A stretch of DNA of 53,851 nt from Methylotenera sp. Lineage in GTDB: Bacteria; Pseudomonadota; Gammaproteobacteria; Burkholderiales; Methylophilaceae. The notes under the pieces are model-generated. The model did not search any database and was not told the DNA's origin. It worked only from the letters and a program-made list of their open reading frames with translations. The stretch lies in contig JAKFVB010000075.1 of the NCBI GenBank assembly GCA_021732405.1, positions 1 through 53,851 on the forward strand, written 5' to 3'. The position numbers and the translations under genes are program-made. Positions 18,519 through 27,782 of this stretch are shown here, in pieces (position 1 is the stretch's first letter; each line of letters starts with the position of its first letter).

Positions 18519-19811
18519 CTACTTTTCAGTATTTTTATAAGCCTCAAAATATTTATAGAGATTAATCCTGGAATTAATAATGGCTACACTTGTTTCATCA
18601 GTATCGTCACATATGTCGTTTTTACAGGTTAATGTGTCAAATTTTTTGCCAAATTCAAATGGCAAAATTTTAAATTTGCCACTTCCTGCATCTAAAAAGC
18701 CTTGGTTGGCGCTTAGGCTGTATCTGGCATAGGTGGCAGAGGCGGTGAGTTCTAGTTGGCTGAGTGTTTGTAAATCTATTGCGCCAAGTAAGGGTTTAAG
18801 CGTTGTAACTAACTCTTTTAGTTTTAACGTGAGCTGCGCACCGAGTATTGATTCTAATGACTCTGCATATAAAACTTGCTGCGCCCTGACTTGATAAAAA
18901 GTCATATACAGCCTTTTTTCACTGAAAAGCTTTTTAATATTTTCATTATTTGAGAAGAGGTTGTTTTGATTGCCAGTAATATCATTGGTACCAAAATGCA
19001 AAGAACGCACAACGGGGTTACCAAAAATGGCATATCCTGCAATATCTTTATTTTTATTAAAAGCACCGCCCAGCCCAGGCACGCCACCATCTACGCTTAA
19101 ATCACTTTCATATTTCCAGTTAGTGACAATAACGCCAGGTTTGTTAAGTGTTATTTTGGTTTTCTCTAGCGCAATTGTAATGGCATCAATATTGTCTTGT
19201 ATTTTCTTTTTTGCCGCTAAAAATTTCGCACTGTAGTCTTCTTTTGTGCTGGATTTAATATTTTCGTTATTCGGTAACTTCAACTTTATTACAGTTAGCA
19301 GTTTGTCAGCATCTGTTGGGGTGCGAGCGATTGCAGATTCAACTAGGCTAATGATTTGTTGCTCAATTTGTAAATTAGCAAGATTTGCAATATTGACTTC
19401 TTGCAATTGAATTGCGTTTTTAATATCAGTAATATCTGCGCTAGTTGGGCATGCACCTTGTGCGTTACCGCAAAAACTACGCTCATAAACAATCGATATT
19501 CCCTCATTAAGCCTAGGGGTCAATATATCTGGCAGGTCTTGCGGGTTAAGTCTAAACCGTTTAAGTTGCTCAATAAGATTAAATCTATCTGGGTCGACCG
19601 AGATAGAGCCAATGGTTTCTTCTGGTGCCATGCCAGTAATGTTAATTGAGCGAATCATGCGCAAATCGTGTGCGCCGTACTCACTTTTAGAAGATGTACC
19701 CAGCTCAGTCAGCGCCACTTTCATGGGTGAAGTAGTAGAGCAACTAGCCAAACCTAACAAACTGGCAATAACTGAGAATTTAACAAAGTTTTTTATATGT
19801 AAAGTTTTCAT
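18519..19811 (-). CDS. large predicted outer membrane lipoprotein, unknown function
   Basis: A 430-residue protein beginning with a lipoprotein signal; the lipobox LASC puts the acylated cysteine at residue 24, followed by Ser (no Asp retention signal), so outer membrane sorting is expected. The body is mostly helical and polar, with ISIVYERSFCGNAQGACP (a Cys pair), a long helix around residues 190-230 (AAKKKIQDNIDAITIALEKTK), a Gly-rich stretch VDGGVPGLGGAFNKNKD, and a final Cys pair CKNDICDDTDE. No family recognised. It appears to be the first gene of a three-gene operon. A 10-C tract lies 137 bp upstream. Confidence 0.72.
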   Translation of the reverse strand: MKTLHIKNFVKFSVIASLLGLASCSTTSPMKVALTELGTSSKSEYGAHDLRMIRSINITGMAPEETIGSISVDPDRFNLIEQLKRFRLNPQDLPDILTPRLNEGISIVYERSFCGNAQGACPTSADITDIKNAIQLQEVNIANLANLQIEQQIISLVESAIARTPTDADKLLTVIKLKLPNNENIKSSTKEDYSAKFLAAKKKIQDNIDAITIALEKTKITLNKPGVIVTNWKYESDLSVDGGVPGLGGAFNKNKDIAGYAIFGNPVVRSLHFGTNDITGNQNNLFSNNENIKKLFSEKRLYMTFYQVRAQQVLYAESLESILGAQLTLKLKELVTTLKPLLGAIDLQTLSQLELTASATYARYSLSANQGFLDAGSGKFKILPFEFGKKFDTLTCKNDICDDTDETSVAIINSRINLYKYFEAYKNTEK

Positions 19812-19910
19812 TTTTACTCACATTTACTAAAGTTAAGTTGCAACAATTGCCAGTACTAAATCAATATGATCTTTAGCAAACACATTTTGTATTTATAATT
19901 TTTATGCGTG

Positions 19911-19924
19911 TTTACAAATGTAAA
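19911..19924. repeat. TTTACA-AA-TGTAAA palindrome upstream of the lipoprotein operon
   Basis: A perfect 14-bp inverted repeat about 100 bp upstream of the lipoprotein ATG, where a promoter would be expected. It may be a regulator site; no regulator was recognised nearby. Confidence 0.4.
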
Positions 19925-19947
19925 AACTTGTAAATGATGTTACACTA

Positions 19948-19957
19948 CCCCCCCCCC
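19948..19957. repeat. homopolymer tract of ten C (G10 on the minus strand)
   Basis: Ten consecutive C in a 292-bp AT-rich intergenic region between typA and the lipoprotein operon. Apart from this tract, the palindrome at 19911-19924 and the typA terminator, I see nothing else in this gap. Confidence 0.9.
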
Positions 19958-20056
19958 GCATACTTCTGTCAATTAGCTCAAATGGGTGATTGCAAAATTA
20001 ATTTATTTGTGAATTGTTAGTTAACTAATTATTGATTGAGCTTAATTTTAGTTAAT

Positions 20057-20084
20057 AAAAAAGCCAGCTTTCGCTGGCTTTTTT
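20057..20084. terminator. bidirectional hairpin terminator, copy 2 (after typA)
   Basis: AAAAAAGCCAGC (20057-20068), loop TTTC, GCTGGCTTTTTT (20073-20084), starting 19 bp past the typA stop codon on the minus strand. The stem and flanks match the copy at 16617-16646. Confidence 0.88.
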
Positions 20085-20103
20085 GCATGCATTTAAGTGT
20101 TAA

Positions 20104-21918
20104 CTATTCTTTCAGCGAACGTTTACGCTCATGCTCAAGCAAGTAACGTTTACGGATGCGAATGGTTTTTGGCGTAATTTCCACCAATTCATCATCATCG
20201 ATAAATTCAACGGCTGATTCTAAGGTCAATGCGATTGGTGTAATCAAACGCACCGCTTCATCGGTGCCAGATGAACGGATATTGGTTAATTGTTTACCTT
20301 TAATCGGATTCACAATCAAATCGTTATCGCGACTATGAATACCAATCACCATACCTTCGTACAATTTGTCACCTGGCACCGCAAACATTTTGCCGCGATC
20401 TTGCAATTTCCACAGGGCGTAAGCAACCGCTTCGCCATGCTCAGATGAAATCAACACACCATTACGACGACCTGGCATATCCGCTTTTACTGGTGCGTAT
20501 TCATCAAAAATATGCGCCATTAAGCCTGTACCGCGTGTCAGCGTTAAAAACTCACCTTGAAAACCAATCAAGCCACGCGCTGGAATTCTGTACTCTAAAC
20601 GTGTGCGGCCATTGCCATCTGATTCCATGTTAATCATGTCACCACGGCGGCGGCCAAGCTCTTCCATCACCGCACCTTGGTTATCATCTTCTAAGTCGAC
20701 CGTTAAAATTTCGTACGGCTCGCATCTTTCGCCATTGATTTCGCGGAACACCACTTTTGGCTTACCAACAGCCATCTCAAAACCTTCGCGACGCATATTC
20801 TCTAATAAAATAGTCAAATGCAATTCACCGCGACCAGAAACGCGGAAGATATCCGCATCGGCAGTTTCATCAACACGCAAAGCAACGTTTACTAACAACT
20901 CTTTCGTTAAACGGTCACGAATTTGACGTGAAGTCACAAATTTGCCTTCAGTACCAGCTAAAGGTGAAGTATTCACCATAAAATCCATGGTCAAGGTTGG
21001 CTCATCCACACCTAAATGCGGCAAACCTTTTGGATTTTCGCGGTCACAAATCGTGAAGCCAATACCAATATCATCCAAGCCAGAGATGATCACAATATCG
21101 CCTGCTTCAGCTTCTTCAACTGGCACGCGCTCTAGGCCTTTAAAACCAAGCACTTGGTTAATTTTACCCATGGCGATTTGTTTGTCTTCATTCATAATCG
21201 TCACAGCTTGACCTGTTTTGATTTTGCCGTTTGTCACACGACCCACACCTAAACGACCCGTGTAAGTAGAATAATCCAATGCTGAAATTTGCATTTGCAA
21301 TGGTGCAGCAGGGTCACCTGCTGGTGGCGCTACGTGGCTGATAATGGTTTCAAACAGGGCGCGCATATTGTCAGATGGTGTTTTCATATCCAACATGGCA
21401 AAGCCGTTTAACGCTGATGCGTAAACTACCGGAAAATCTAATTGCTCATCGGTTGCACCTAAATTGGCAAACAAATCAAAAGTATGATTAATTACCCAAT
21501 CGGTACGCGCACCTGGGCGGTCTACTTTATTAATTACGACAATTGGTTTTAAACCAAGCGCTAGCGCTTTTTTGGTTACGAAACGTGTTTGTGGCATTGG
21601 GCCTTCAACTGCATCTACCAACAAAACAACGCCATCTACCATACCTAATACACGCTCTACTTCGCCACCGAAGTCCGCATGGCCAGGCGTATCCACAATA
21701 TTAATGTGTGTGCCTTCGTAAACCAAGGCCGTGTTTTTAGCCAAAATGGTAATGCCGCGCTCTTTTTCAAGATCGTTGCTGTCCATCACGCGCTCAACTA
21801 CGGCGTGGTGAGAAGCAAAGGTGCCAGCTTGTTGTAAAAGTTTATCAACCATGGTGGTTTTACCATGGTCAACGTGGGCGATAATTGCGACGTTGCGCAA
21901 ATTGCGAGGAGTGCTCAT
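20104..21918 (-). CDS. typA: ribosome-associated translational GTPase TypA/BipA
   Basis: A 604-residue EF-G-like GTPase linked to stress, low-temperature growth and 50S maturation. G1 is AHVDHGKTT, switch II is [16 protein letters not shown]4 is NKVDRPGAR. The usual domain II, domain III ([21 protein letters not shown]), domain V and the BipA-specific C-terminal domain are all present; the C-terminus ends [19 protein letters not shown], close to the usual family end. Length is normal. It is divergent from the helicase gene rhlE with a 393-bp gap, and is followed by a clear hairpin terminator. Confidence 0.96.
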   Translation of the reverse strand: MSTPRNLRNVAIIAHVDHGKTTMVDKLLQQAGTFASHHAVVERVMDSNDLEKERGITILAKNTALVYEGTHINIVDTPGHADFGGEVERVLGMVDGVVLLVDAVEGPMPQTRFVTKKALALGLKPIVVINKVDRPGARTDWVINHTFDLFANLGATDEQLDFPVVYASALNGFAMLDMKTPSDNMRALFETIISHVAPPAGDPAAPLQMQISALDYSTYTGRLGVGRVTNGKIKTGQAVTIMNEDKQIAMGKINQVLGFKGLERVPVEEAEAGDIVIISGLDDIGIGFTICDRENPKGLPHLGVDEPTLTMDFMVNTSPLAGTEGKFVTSRQIRDRLTKELLVNVALRVDETADADIFRVSGRGELHLTILLENMRREGFEMAVGKPKVVFREINGERCEPYEILTVDLEDDNQGAVMEELGRRRGDMINMESDGNGRTRLEYRIPARGLIGFQGEFLTLTRGTGLMAHIFDEYAPVKADMPGRRNGVLISSEHGEAVAYALWKLQDRGKMFAVPGDKLYEGMVIGIHSRDNDLIVNPIKGKQLTNIRSSGTDEAVRLITPIALTLESAVEFIDDDELVEITPKTIRIRKRYLLEHERKRSLKE

Positions 21919-21998
21919 TATTAACTGCCGTAGGTTTGAAAGGGCGCGATTTTACCACATAAAAGATGACAATCTGACTATATATCAGCAATAAACCT

Positions 21999-22026
21999 TT
22001 GACAAAGTAATATAAATGCTTATAAT
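21999..22026 (+). promoter_or_regulatory. consensus sigma-70 promoter for the rhlE leader
   Basis: A perfect TTGACA (21999-22004) and a perfect TATAAT (22021-22026) with a 16-bp spacer. The predicted start is near 22033, which leaves about 280 nt of untranslated leader before the helicase start. Confidence 0.75.
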
Positions 22027-22032
22027 GCGCAC

Positions 22033-22311
22033 AACTTAAAGCTAAGTTAGTAATAAAAGTTTAGTAAAACTTAGTTTTATATTCATTGCCCTGACCCATT
22101 GTTGCTCGTGAAATGTTGAAGCGACTATCATATAGATTCTTAATTAAAAGCAATCTATCTTTTACTGGTTAGCGGCTATGCCCGTGCGCTGGTAAAAAGC
22201 ATCTTAATATTTTTTATGCTTTACGCGTTTTTTGTTGATCGCTATTGATATAGCTCAGCATTGATGTGATTGCTTGCGCCCTTTTTGTACTTATTAGAAA
22301 GGGACATCATT
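22033..22311 (+). ncRNA. long structured 5' leader of the helicase operon (candidate regulatory RNA)
   Basis: No ORF fills this stretch. Visible stem-loops: AACTTA/TAAGTT (22033-22048); ATAGATT/AATCTAT (22132-22158); TTTTAC/GTAAAA (22160-22197) enclosing AGCG/CGCT; and AAAGCAT/ATGCTTT (22196-22222), whose left arm shares bases with the preceding stem, so the two are partly exclusive. A T6 run follows at 22228-22233. Helicase and RNase genes often have autoregulated leaders, so a similar role is plausible. I do not recognise a named RNA family. Confidence 0.4.
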
Positions 22312-24183
22312 TTGTCTTTTGATTCATTAAATCTACACCCAACCATTTTACGTGCCGTGCTTGAAGCAGGCTACGACACACCAACTGCAGTACAAGCACA
22401 AGCGATTCCGCCAGCCTTAGAAGGCCGCGACATCATGGCTTCTGCGCAAACTGGTACAGGCAAAACAGCTGCATTTACATTGCCAGCACTCAATTTATTA
22501 GCCACTCCGCATGCATTAAGTAGCCGTGGCCCACGTATTTTAGTATTAACGCCAACGCGCGAATTAGCGGCACAAGTGAACGAAGCTGCGCGTAAATACG
22601 GCAAATATATCCGCGCCCGTACAGTGAGTATTGTTGGTGGCATGCCTTACCCGCTACAAAACAAACTACTTTCACAACCATTAGATATTTTAGTCGCCAC
22701 ACCTGGCCGCTTTATTGACCATATGGAACGCGGCCGTATTGATTTAAGCCGTTTACAAATGTTGGTATTAGATGAAGCCGACCGTATGTTGGACATGGGC
22801 TTTATGCCAGATGTAGAACGTATTTGTGAAGCCTTGCCGAAAGAGCGTCAAACACTATTATTCTCAGCCACATTAGATGGCATTATGCACATCGGTAAAC
22901 AATTCTTAAACAATCCAATCACGCTTCAAGTGGCTGGCCAAAAAGAAAAACATGCCAATATTGAGCAACGTTTACACTTTGTAGATGACATGACGCATAA
23001 AAACAAATTGTTAGAGCATTTGTTGATTGCACCAGATATGAATCAAGCGATTATTTTTACCAGCACTAAGCGTCATGCGGATGTATTGGCAGAAGATTTA
23101 TATGCTGCTGGCCACAAAACAGCTGCTTTACATGGCGATATGACACAAGGCGCGCGTAATCGTACTTTGACTAAATTGCGTCAAGGCGATGTAAAAGTAT
23201 TAGTAGCAACTGATGTTGCCGCTCGCGGTATCGACGTGCAAGGTATTTCACACGTAATCAACTACGATTTGCCAAAATTTGCTGAAGATTATGTACACCG
23301 TATCGGCCGTACTGGTCGTGCTAATAACAAAGGTATCGCGATTTCATTCGCATCAAACATGGACCGCCATTTATTGCGCAAAATCGAGCAATATACAGGT
23401 CAAAAATTAGATGCCGCGGTGATTGAAGGTTTTGAGCCAAAACGCGCGATGAAAACAGACGGTCCTTCTTCTGGCAGACGTGGTGGTGGTAATGAGCGTG
23501 GTGGTTATGGCGCAGGCCGTAATGAGCGCTCTGCACACAAACCAGGTGACCGTGGTGGCTATCACTCTAAAGATTCTGGGCGCGACAATAACCGTGGCAC
23601 GTTTGGTGACCGCGTAATGGGCGAAAAAGCGCCGAATCGTGATGCGTCTGATGGACGCATGGGTGGCGAAAAAACCTACGGTGCACGTTCTGGCGGTTTT
23701 AACGACCGCAACAAAGAACGCACACATGATGGCGCACGCCCTGCTCGTTCATTTGGTGACCGTCCTGCTTTCGGTGACAAGCCTGCATTTTCAAACTCAG
23801 AGCGTCCAGCACGTAATGCGGATCGTTTTGCTAATGAAAACCGTGCAGCACCTTCACGTGAAGTGGATGGCAATAGCCGTAGCTATACTAAAGACACTGA
23901 TATGCAATTCGCACGCGAATTAAGCAAAGGTTTTGGCGGTAAATCAGGCGCTCCTAGATCAACTGAAAACAGGCCATTTGCGCGTAAACCAGAAGGCAGC
24001 TTTGGTGATAGGCCAAATCGCGAAGGTTCACGCTCAGCTCCGCGTGGTGATGCACCGCGCAGCGCTGCACCCAGAAGCAACACTGGCGAAAAGTTTGGTA
24101 ATCCACGTCCACGTCCAACAGGCGATCGCCCGGCACGTAGCGGCGGAGATTCTGCACCACGTCGTCCACGTAGTTTTGTATAA
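22312..24183 (+). CDS. rhlE: RhlE-type DEAD-box RNA helicase with long Arg/Gly-rich tail
   Basis: A 623-residue ATP-dependent RNA helicase. TTG at 22312 is preferred over the TTG at 22270 because GAAAGGGA lies 8 nt upstream and the protein then starts MSFDSLNLHP, as RhlE proteins do. Motifs: Q (PTAVQAQAIP), I (AQTGTGKT, 45-52), II (DEAD, 154-157), III (SAT, 185-187), VI (HRIGRTGR, 329-336). From about residue 380 to the end there is a disordered Arg/Gly/Asp-rich tail of roughly 240 residues with repeats such as SFGDRPAFGDKPAF, much longer than in E. coli RhlE. Such tails bind RNA and can drive condensates. A second helicase gene follows after 14 bp. Confidence 0.92.
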   Translation: MSFDSLNLHPTILRAVLEAGYDTPTAVQAQAIPPALEGRDIMASAQTGTGKTAAFTLPALNLLATPHALSSRGPRILVLTPTRELAAQVNEAARKYGKYIRARTVSIVGGMPYPLQNKLLSQPLDILVATPGRFIDHMERGRIDLSRLQMLVLDEADRMLDMGFMPDVERICEALPKERQTLLFSATLDGIMHIGKQFLNNPITLQVAGQKEKHANIEQRLHFVDDMTHKNKLLEHLLIAPDMNQAIIFTSTKRHADVLAEDLYAAGHKTAALHGDMTQGARNRTLTKLRQGDVKVLVATDVAARGIDVQGISHVINYDLPKFAEDYVHRIGRTGRANNKGIAISFASNMDRHLLRKIEQYTGQKLDAAVIEGFEPKRAMKTDGPSSGRRGGGNERGGYGAGRNERSAHKPGDRGGYHSKDSGRDNNRGTFGDRVMGEKAPNRDASDGRMGGEKTYGARSGGFNDRNKERTHDGARPARSFGDRPAFGDKPAFSNSERPARNADRFANENRAAPSREVDGNSRSYTKDTDMQFARELSKGFGGKSGAPRSTENRPFARKPEGSFGDRPNREGSRSAPRGDAPRSAAPRSNTGEKFGNPRPRPTGDRPARSGGDSAPRRPRSFV

Positions 24184-24197
24184 AGAAATACCGTTAA

Positions 24198-25601
24198 ATG
24201 GATACAACCACTGATACTGTATTATTTGATGCATTAGGTCTTGCTGCACCGCTATTAAAAGCGGTGCAAGAGACTGGTTACACAACGCCAACACCTATTC
24301 AGGCTAAAGCGATTCCTCTGGCTTTGCAAGGCTTGGATTTGATGGCTGGCGCTCAAACAGGCACAGGTAAAACGGCAGCCTTTGCGTTGCCGATTTTACA
24401 AAAATTATTGCCCTTTGCAAGCAGCAGTACTTCACCTGCAAAACATCCTATTCGCGCATTGGTACTAACACCAACCCGCGAATTAGCGATTCAGGTGGAA
24501 GAAAGTATTAAAGTTTATGCAAAACACACTCCACTAAAAAGCTTGGTGGTTTTTGGTGGCGTAGATATTAAAACGCAAACGCCGCATTTAAAAACGGGTA
24601 TCGAAATCTTGGTGGCAACGCCAGGTCGCTTGCTTGATCACGTTGAACAAAAAACGCTGAATTTATCGCAAGTACAAATTTTAGTGCTAGATGAAGCCGA
24701 CAGAATGTTAGATATGGGCTTTATGCCTGATTTAAAACGCATTTTGGCCTTATTGCCAAAACAGCGCCAAAATTTAATGTTCTCTGCTACATTTTCAAAT
24801 GAGATTAAAAAGCTAGCTGATGACTTTTTAACTAATCCAACATTGATTGAAGTGGCGCGCAGTAATGCCACTAACGATAATGTCACGCAAAAAGTCTATT
24901 TGGTAGCGCAAAGCAGTAAACAAGCTTTGTTGACACAATTACTTAGTGAATCTGATAGTCAGCAAGTGATTATTTTCACCAAAACTAAAATCACTGCCAG
25001 CAAATTAAGCCGCGCTTTACAAAAAGAAGGTATCAGCGCAGATGCGATTCATGGCGACAAAAGTCAAAAAGAGCGCATTGAAGCTTTAGATGCATTTAAG
25101 GCTGGCAAAATCACGGCATTGGTGGCAACCGATGTGGCCGCGCGCGGGTTGGATATCAGCGATTTGCCAATGGTGATTAACTATGAAATTCCAAGCGCAC
25201 CAGAAGATTATGTGCATCGCATTGGCCGCACAGGCCGCGCGGGTGCAAGTGGTATTGCGATTTCACTGGTATGCGAGGAAGAAGAAAAGTACTTAGTCGA
25301 AATTGAAAAATTAATTAAACGCAGCATTACACGCGAAACGATTGAGATTAGAGTTAACGCTAAAAACGCAACAAAATCTGCGCATACTCAGGCAAATAAT
25401 AGCCAGCACGTAAATGATTCATTAAGCTCAAACAGGCACATCACAAAACCACGTCAGCAAACCCGCAAGCTTTCACGCGACCCTTGGTTTGACAAGCCTT
25501 ATGAGCCATCGACATCTATAGCACATCAACAGCACTTTACCGCAAACTCTTCTAATAAAGCACCTGTGGCTGCCTTATTAGGCGGATTACGTTCTAAATA
25601 G
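24198..25601 (+). CDS. second DEAD-box RNA helicase (RhlE-like)
   Basis: A 467-residue DEAD-box protein with a complete core: Q motif PTPIQAKAIP, AQTGTGKTAAF, PTRELA, DEADRMLDMGFMPD, SATFSNEI, VATDVAARGLD and HRIGRTGRAG. It lacks the long Gly-rich tail of the preceding helicase; its tail (about 385-467) is short, polar and basic, with DPWFDKPYEP. It is only about half identical to the upstream helicase by eye, so this is an old pair and not a recent duplication. The 14-bp gap implies co-transcription from the same leader. A weak 7-bp hairpin follows the stop. Confidence 0.9.
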   Translation: MDTTTDTVLFDALGLAAPLLKAVQETGYTTPTPIQAKAIPLALQGLDLMAGAQTGTGKTAAFALPILQKLLPFASSSTSPAKHPIRALVLTPTRELAIQVEESIKVYAKHTPLKSLVVFGGVDIKTQTPHLKTGIEILVATPGRLLDHVEQKTLNLSQVQILVLDEADRMLDMGFMPDLKRILALLPKQRQNLMFSATFSNEIKKLADDFLTNPTLIEVARSNATNDNVTQKVYLVAQSSKQALLTQLLSESDSQQVIIFTKTKITASKLSRALQKEGISADAIHGDKSQKERIEALDAFKAGKITALVATDVAARGLDISDLPMVINYEIPSAPEDYVHRIGRTGRAGASGIAISLVCEEEEKYLVEIEKLIKRSITRETIEIRVNAKNATKSAHTQANNSQHVNDSLSSNRHITKPRQQTRKLSRDPWFDKPYEPSTSIAHQQHFTANSSNKAPVAALLGGLRSK

Positions 25602-25615
25602 TTAACACTATTTTT
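25596..25615. terminator. weak hairpin between converging helicase and GGDEF-EAL genes
   Basis: AAATAGT, loop TAAC, ACTATTT, running into TTTTT (25611-25615). It overlaps the helicase stop codon. The stem is short and AT-rich, so termination strength is doubtful. Confidence 0.4.
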
Positions 25616-25632
25616 AGCTCGAAAAAGCGCAA

Positions 25633-27774
25633 TCATGTTTTTTTGAGCCAAGTTTCCATTTCTTTAGCGTCTAGAGGTGGTGAGTAAAAATAGCCTTGTA
25701 CATTTTTACAACCACTTGCCGATAAAATTTCTGCTTGTTGCTGATTTTCGACACCCTCACCAACCAAATTCAAACCCAGCGCATCGCCTAGTGCAACAAT
25801 CGCTTTAACAATTACGCGGTCTTCTTCACTATTCACCAAACCTTCTACAAATGAGCGATCGATTTTGACTTCATCCACTGCCCAACGCTTTAGATAAAGT
25901 AAGGAAGAATGCCCCATACCAAAGTCGTCTAAAGAAATACTGAATCCCGCCTCTTTAATCAAGCGCATATTGTTTTTAACCACGTCTGCTTCTTCAAGTA
26001 GCGCGTATTCTGTAATTTCAATGCACAGCATATTGGGTGCAATTTCATATTTGGCGGGGATATTAGTCAGCGTTTTAATGAGGCTTTCTGAGCGCAAATG
26101 CCTTGCTGATATATTAATAGAAACGCGTGGGACACTATATTTTTTATCTAGCCATGCTCGCATCTGCTTGCATGCAGCTTCCAGCACCCATTCACCTATT
26201 TGATTAATGAGTGACGATTGCTCTGCAATTTTAATAAACTCCAGCGGCGGAATTAAGCCACGCTCTGGGTGGCGCCATCTGATTAACGCTTCCATGCCAA
26301 TCAATTGGCTATTGATCGTTTCAACTTGAGGTTGGTACACAATAAATAGCTGATTGTCTTTAAGCGCGTGGCGAATACCGTGTTCCATTTCTAACCATTG
26401 GTGCGCAATAAAATTGAGATTGGTGGTATAAAACTCGAAATCATTACGTCCATTTTGTTTAGCGCGGTACATGGCTAAATCGGCATATACCAGTAATGTT
26501 TGCGTATCGATTGTGTCGTCAGGGTAAACACTCACGCCAATACTCACGGTGCAATACACACGCTGTTGGTGAATTTCGAATGGCGTTGCAAAAGCCGAAA
26601 TAATGTCACGCACCAAGCGGTGACCATCCTGCGGCGATGCACCTTCCATAATCATCACAAATTCATCACCACCAAGCCTGCATAAAACATCTGTTGCACG
26701 CACACGTTCTGTGATGCGTTTGGTTGCCATAATCAATAATTGGTCACCCGCTTCATGCCCAAGCGTATCATTCACCATTTTAAAATGGTCTAAATCAAAA
26801 AATAACAGTAAAACCTGGTTACCCTCGCGCGCAGCTTTTGTGACTGCATGCTCTAATCGCTGCCTGAACATACTGCGATTAGGCAAGCCAGTTAGCTCAT
26901 CATGCGAGGCTAAAAACTCCACTTTACGGCTTAACGCAATCGTTTCACTCACATCGCGACCAACGCCACGGTAACCAATAAAATTGCCATTATTGGCAAA
27001 AACTGGCTTGCCTGATACTCTTAAGTAAACAAGTTTGCCTGCTTCATCGGTGAAATGTACTACATAATCTGCAAAGCGCTTATGCGTTTGTAGCGTTTTG
27101 AGCATTTCGTTAGAACTATGGCTATGACAGGCTTCAGCTAAATCTGTCAGGCTATAAAAGCTCAAACCCTTTGGCCCGCCTGTCACCGCATTAATTTTTA
27201 AATGTTCGTCTGATTCCCAAAACCAGTCTGCTGATGCTTCAGCAAAGTCTCTAAATCGCGCTTCACTTTCTATCAGCTTTTCTTTTTCTTCGCTTAACTC
27301 AATGATTTTTTTATCTAATTTAGTACGCACGCGGTCTGCATGCTGCTTATCTAGTTTAAGTGGACTACCGCGATATAATCCACGGCTTTTAGGCAAATCT
27401 GCTGGTTGATTCGATTTTAAAATTTCATCCACAATATGCATTAAGTCTGGCATGAGCATCGGTTTTATCAAAAACTTGGTCGCACCTAGCGATAGCGCAA
27501 AACGTTTATCTTGATCAGATGTATAAGTGGCGGTGTAAAAAACGATTGGAATATGTTGCAAACTTTGATTTTGTTTCACCGCACGGCATAAACCGTAACC
27601 ATCCATTTCTGGCATTAAAATATCAGAAATAATCAAATCCACAGGCTCAGCATGCAGATATGACAAGGCTTTTAAACCATTATCAAAGCTGGCCACTGTA
27701 TACCCTTTTGCTGCGAGTACTGTTTCTAGCAATTGCCTAGAGTTTTCGTCATCTTCTGCGACTAAAATATTCAC
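25633..27774 (-). CDS. response regulator with PAS, GGDEF and EAL domains (c-di-GMP turnover)
   Basis: A 713-residue regulator. Receiver domain about 1-120 with phosphoacceptor Asp51 (IISDILMPEMDG) and Lys104; PAS about 170-282; GGDEF about 283-455 with intact GGDEF (368-372) and an inhibitory RxxD site (RATD, 359-362) at the proper distance; EAL about 456-713 with EALIR (495-499), NISARH, EITEY, DDFGMG, VKIDRSF and EGVE all present. Both diguanylate cyclase and phosphodiesterase activities are therefore possible; which one dominates is not evident. GTG start with AGGTGA upstream, 8 bp after the single-domain receiver, in one operon with the histidine kinase. Confidence 0.92.
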   Translation of the reverse strand: MNILVAEDDENSRQLLETVLAAKGYTVASFDNGLKALSYLHAEPVDLIISDILMPEMDGYGLCRAVKQNQSLQHIPIVFYTATYTSDQDKRFALSLGATKFLIKPMLMPDLMHIVDEILKSNQPADLPKSRGLYRGSPLKLDKQHADRVRTKLDKKIIELSEEKEKLIESEARFRDFAEASADWFWESDEHLKINAVTGGPKGLSFYSLTDLAEACHSHSSNEMLKTLQTHKRFADYVVHFTDEAGKLVYLRVSGKPVFANNGNFIGYRGVGRDVSETIALSRKVEFLASHDELTGLPNRSMFRQRLEHAVTKAAREGNQVLLLFFDLDHFKMVNDTLGHEAGDQLLIMATKRITERVRATDVLCRLGGDEFVMIMEGASPQDGHRLVRDIISAFATPFEIHQQRVYCTVSIGVSVYPDDTIDTQTLLVYADLAMYRAKQNGRNDFEFYTTNLNFIAHQWLEMEHGIRHALKDNQLFIVYQPQVETINSQLIGMEALIRWRHPERGLIPPLEFIKIAEQSSLINQIGEWVLEAACKQMRAWLDKKYSVPRVSINISARHLRSESLIKTLTNIPAKYEIAPNMLCIEITEYALLEEADVVKNNMRLIKEAGFSISLDDFGMGHSSLLYLKRWAVDEVKIDRSFVEGLVNSEEDRVIVKAIVALGDALGLNLVGEGVENQQQAEILSASGCKNVQGYFYSPPLDAKEMETWLKKT

Positions 27775-27782
27775 GCATCACC

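Noticed and set aside
22270..22311. Upstream TTG start adding 14 residues to the first helicase
   Set aside because: The later TTG has a good GAAAGGGA site and gives the usual RhlE N-terminus.
23480..24180. Repeat region in the rhlE tail as a possible tandem-repeat element or CRISPR
   Set aside because: Repeats are degenerate, in frame and encode Arg/Gly/Asp-rich peptide; no equal-length spacers.
23321..24294. Multiple antisense and frame-shifted ORFs over the helicase C-terminal tail
   Set aside because: The Arg/Gly/Asp repeat coding sequence keeps other frames open; their translations are low-complexity shadows.
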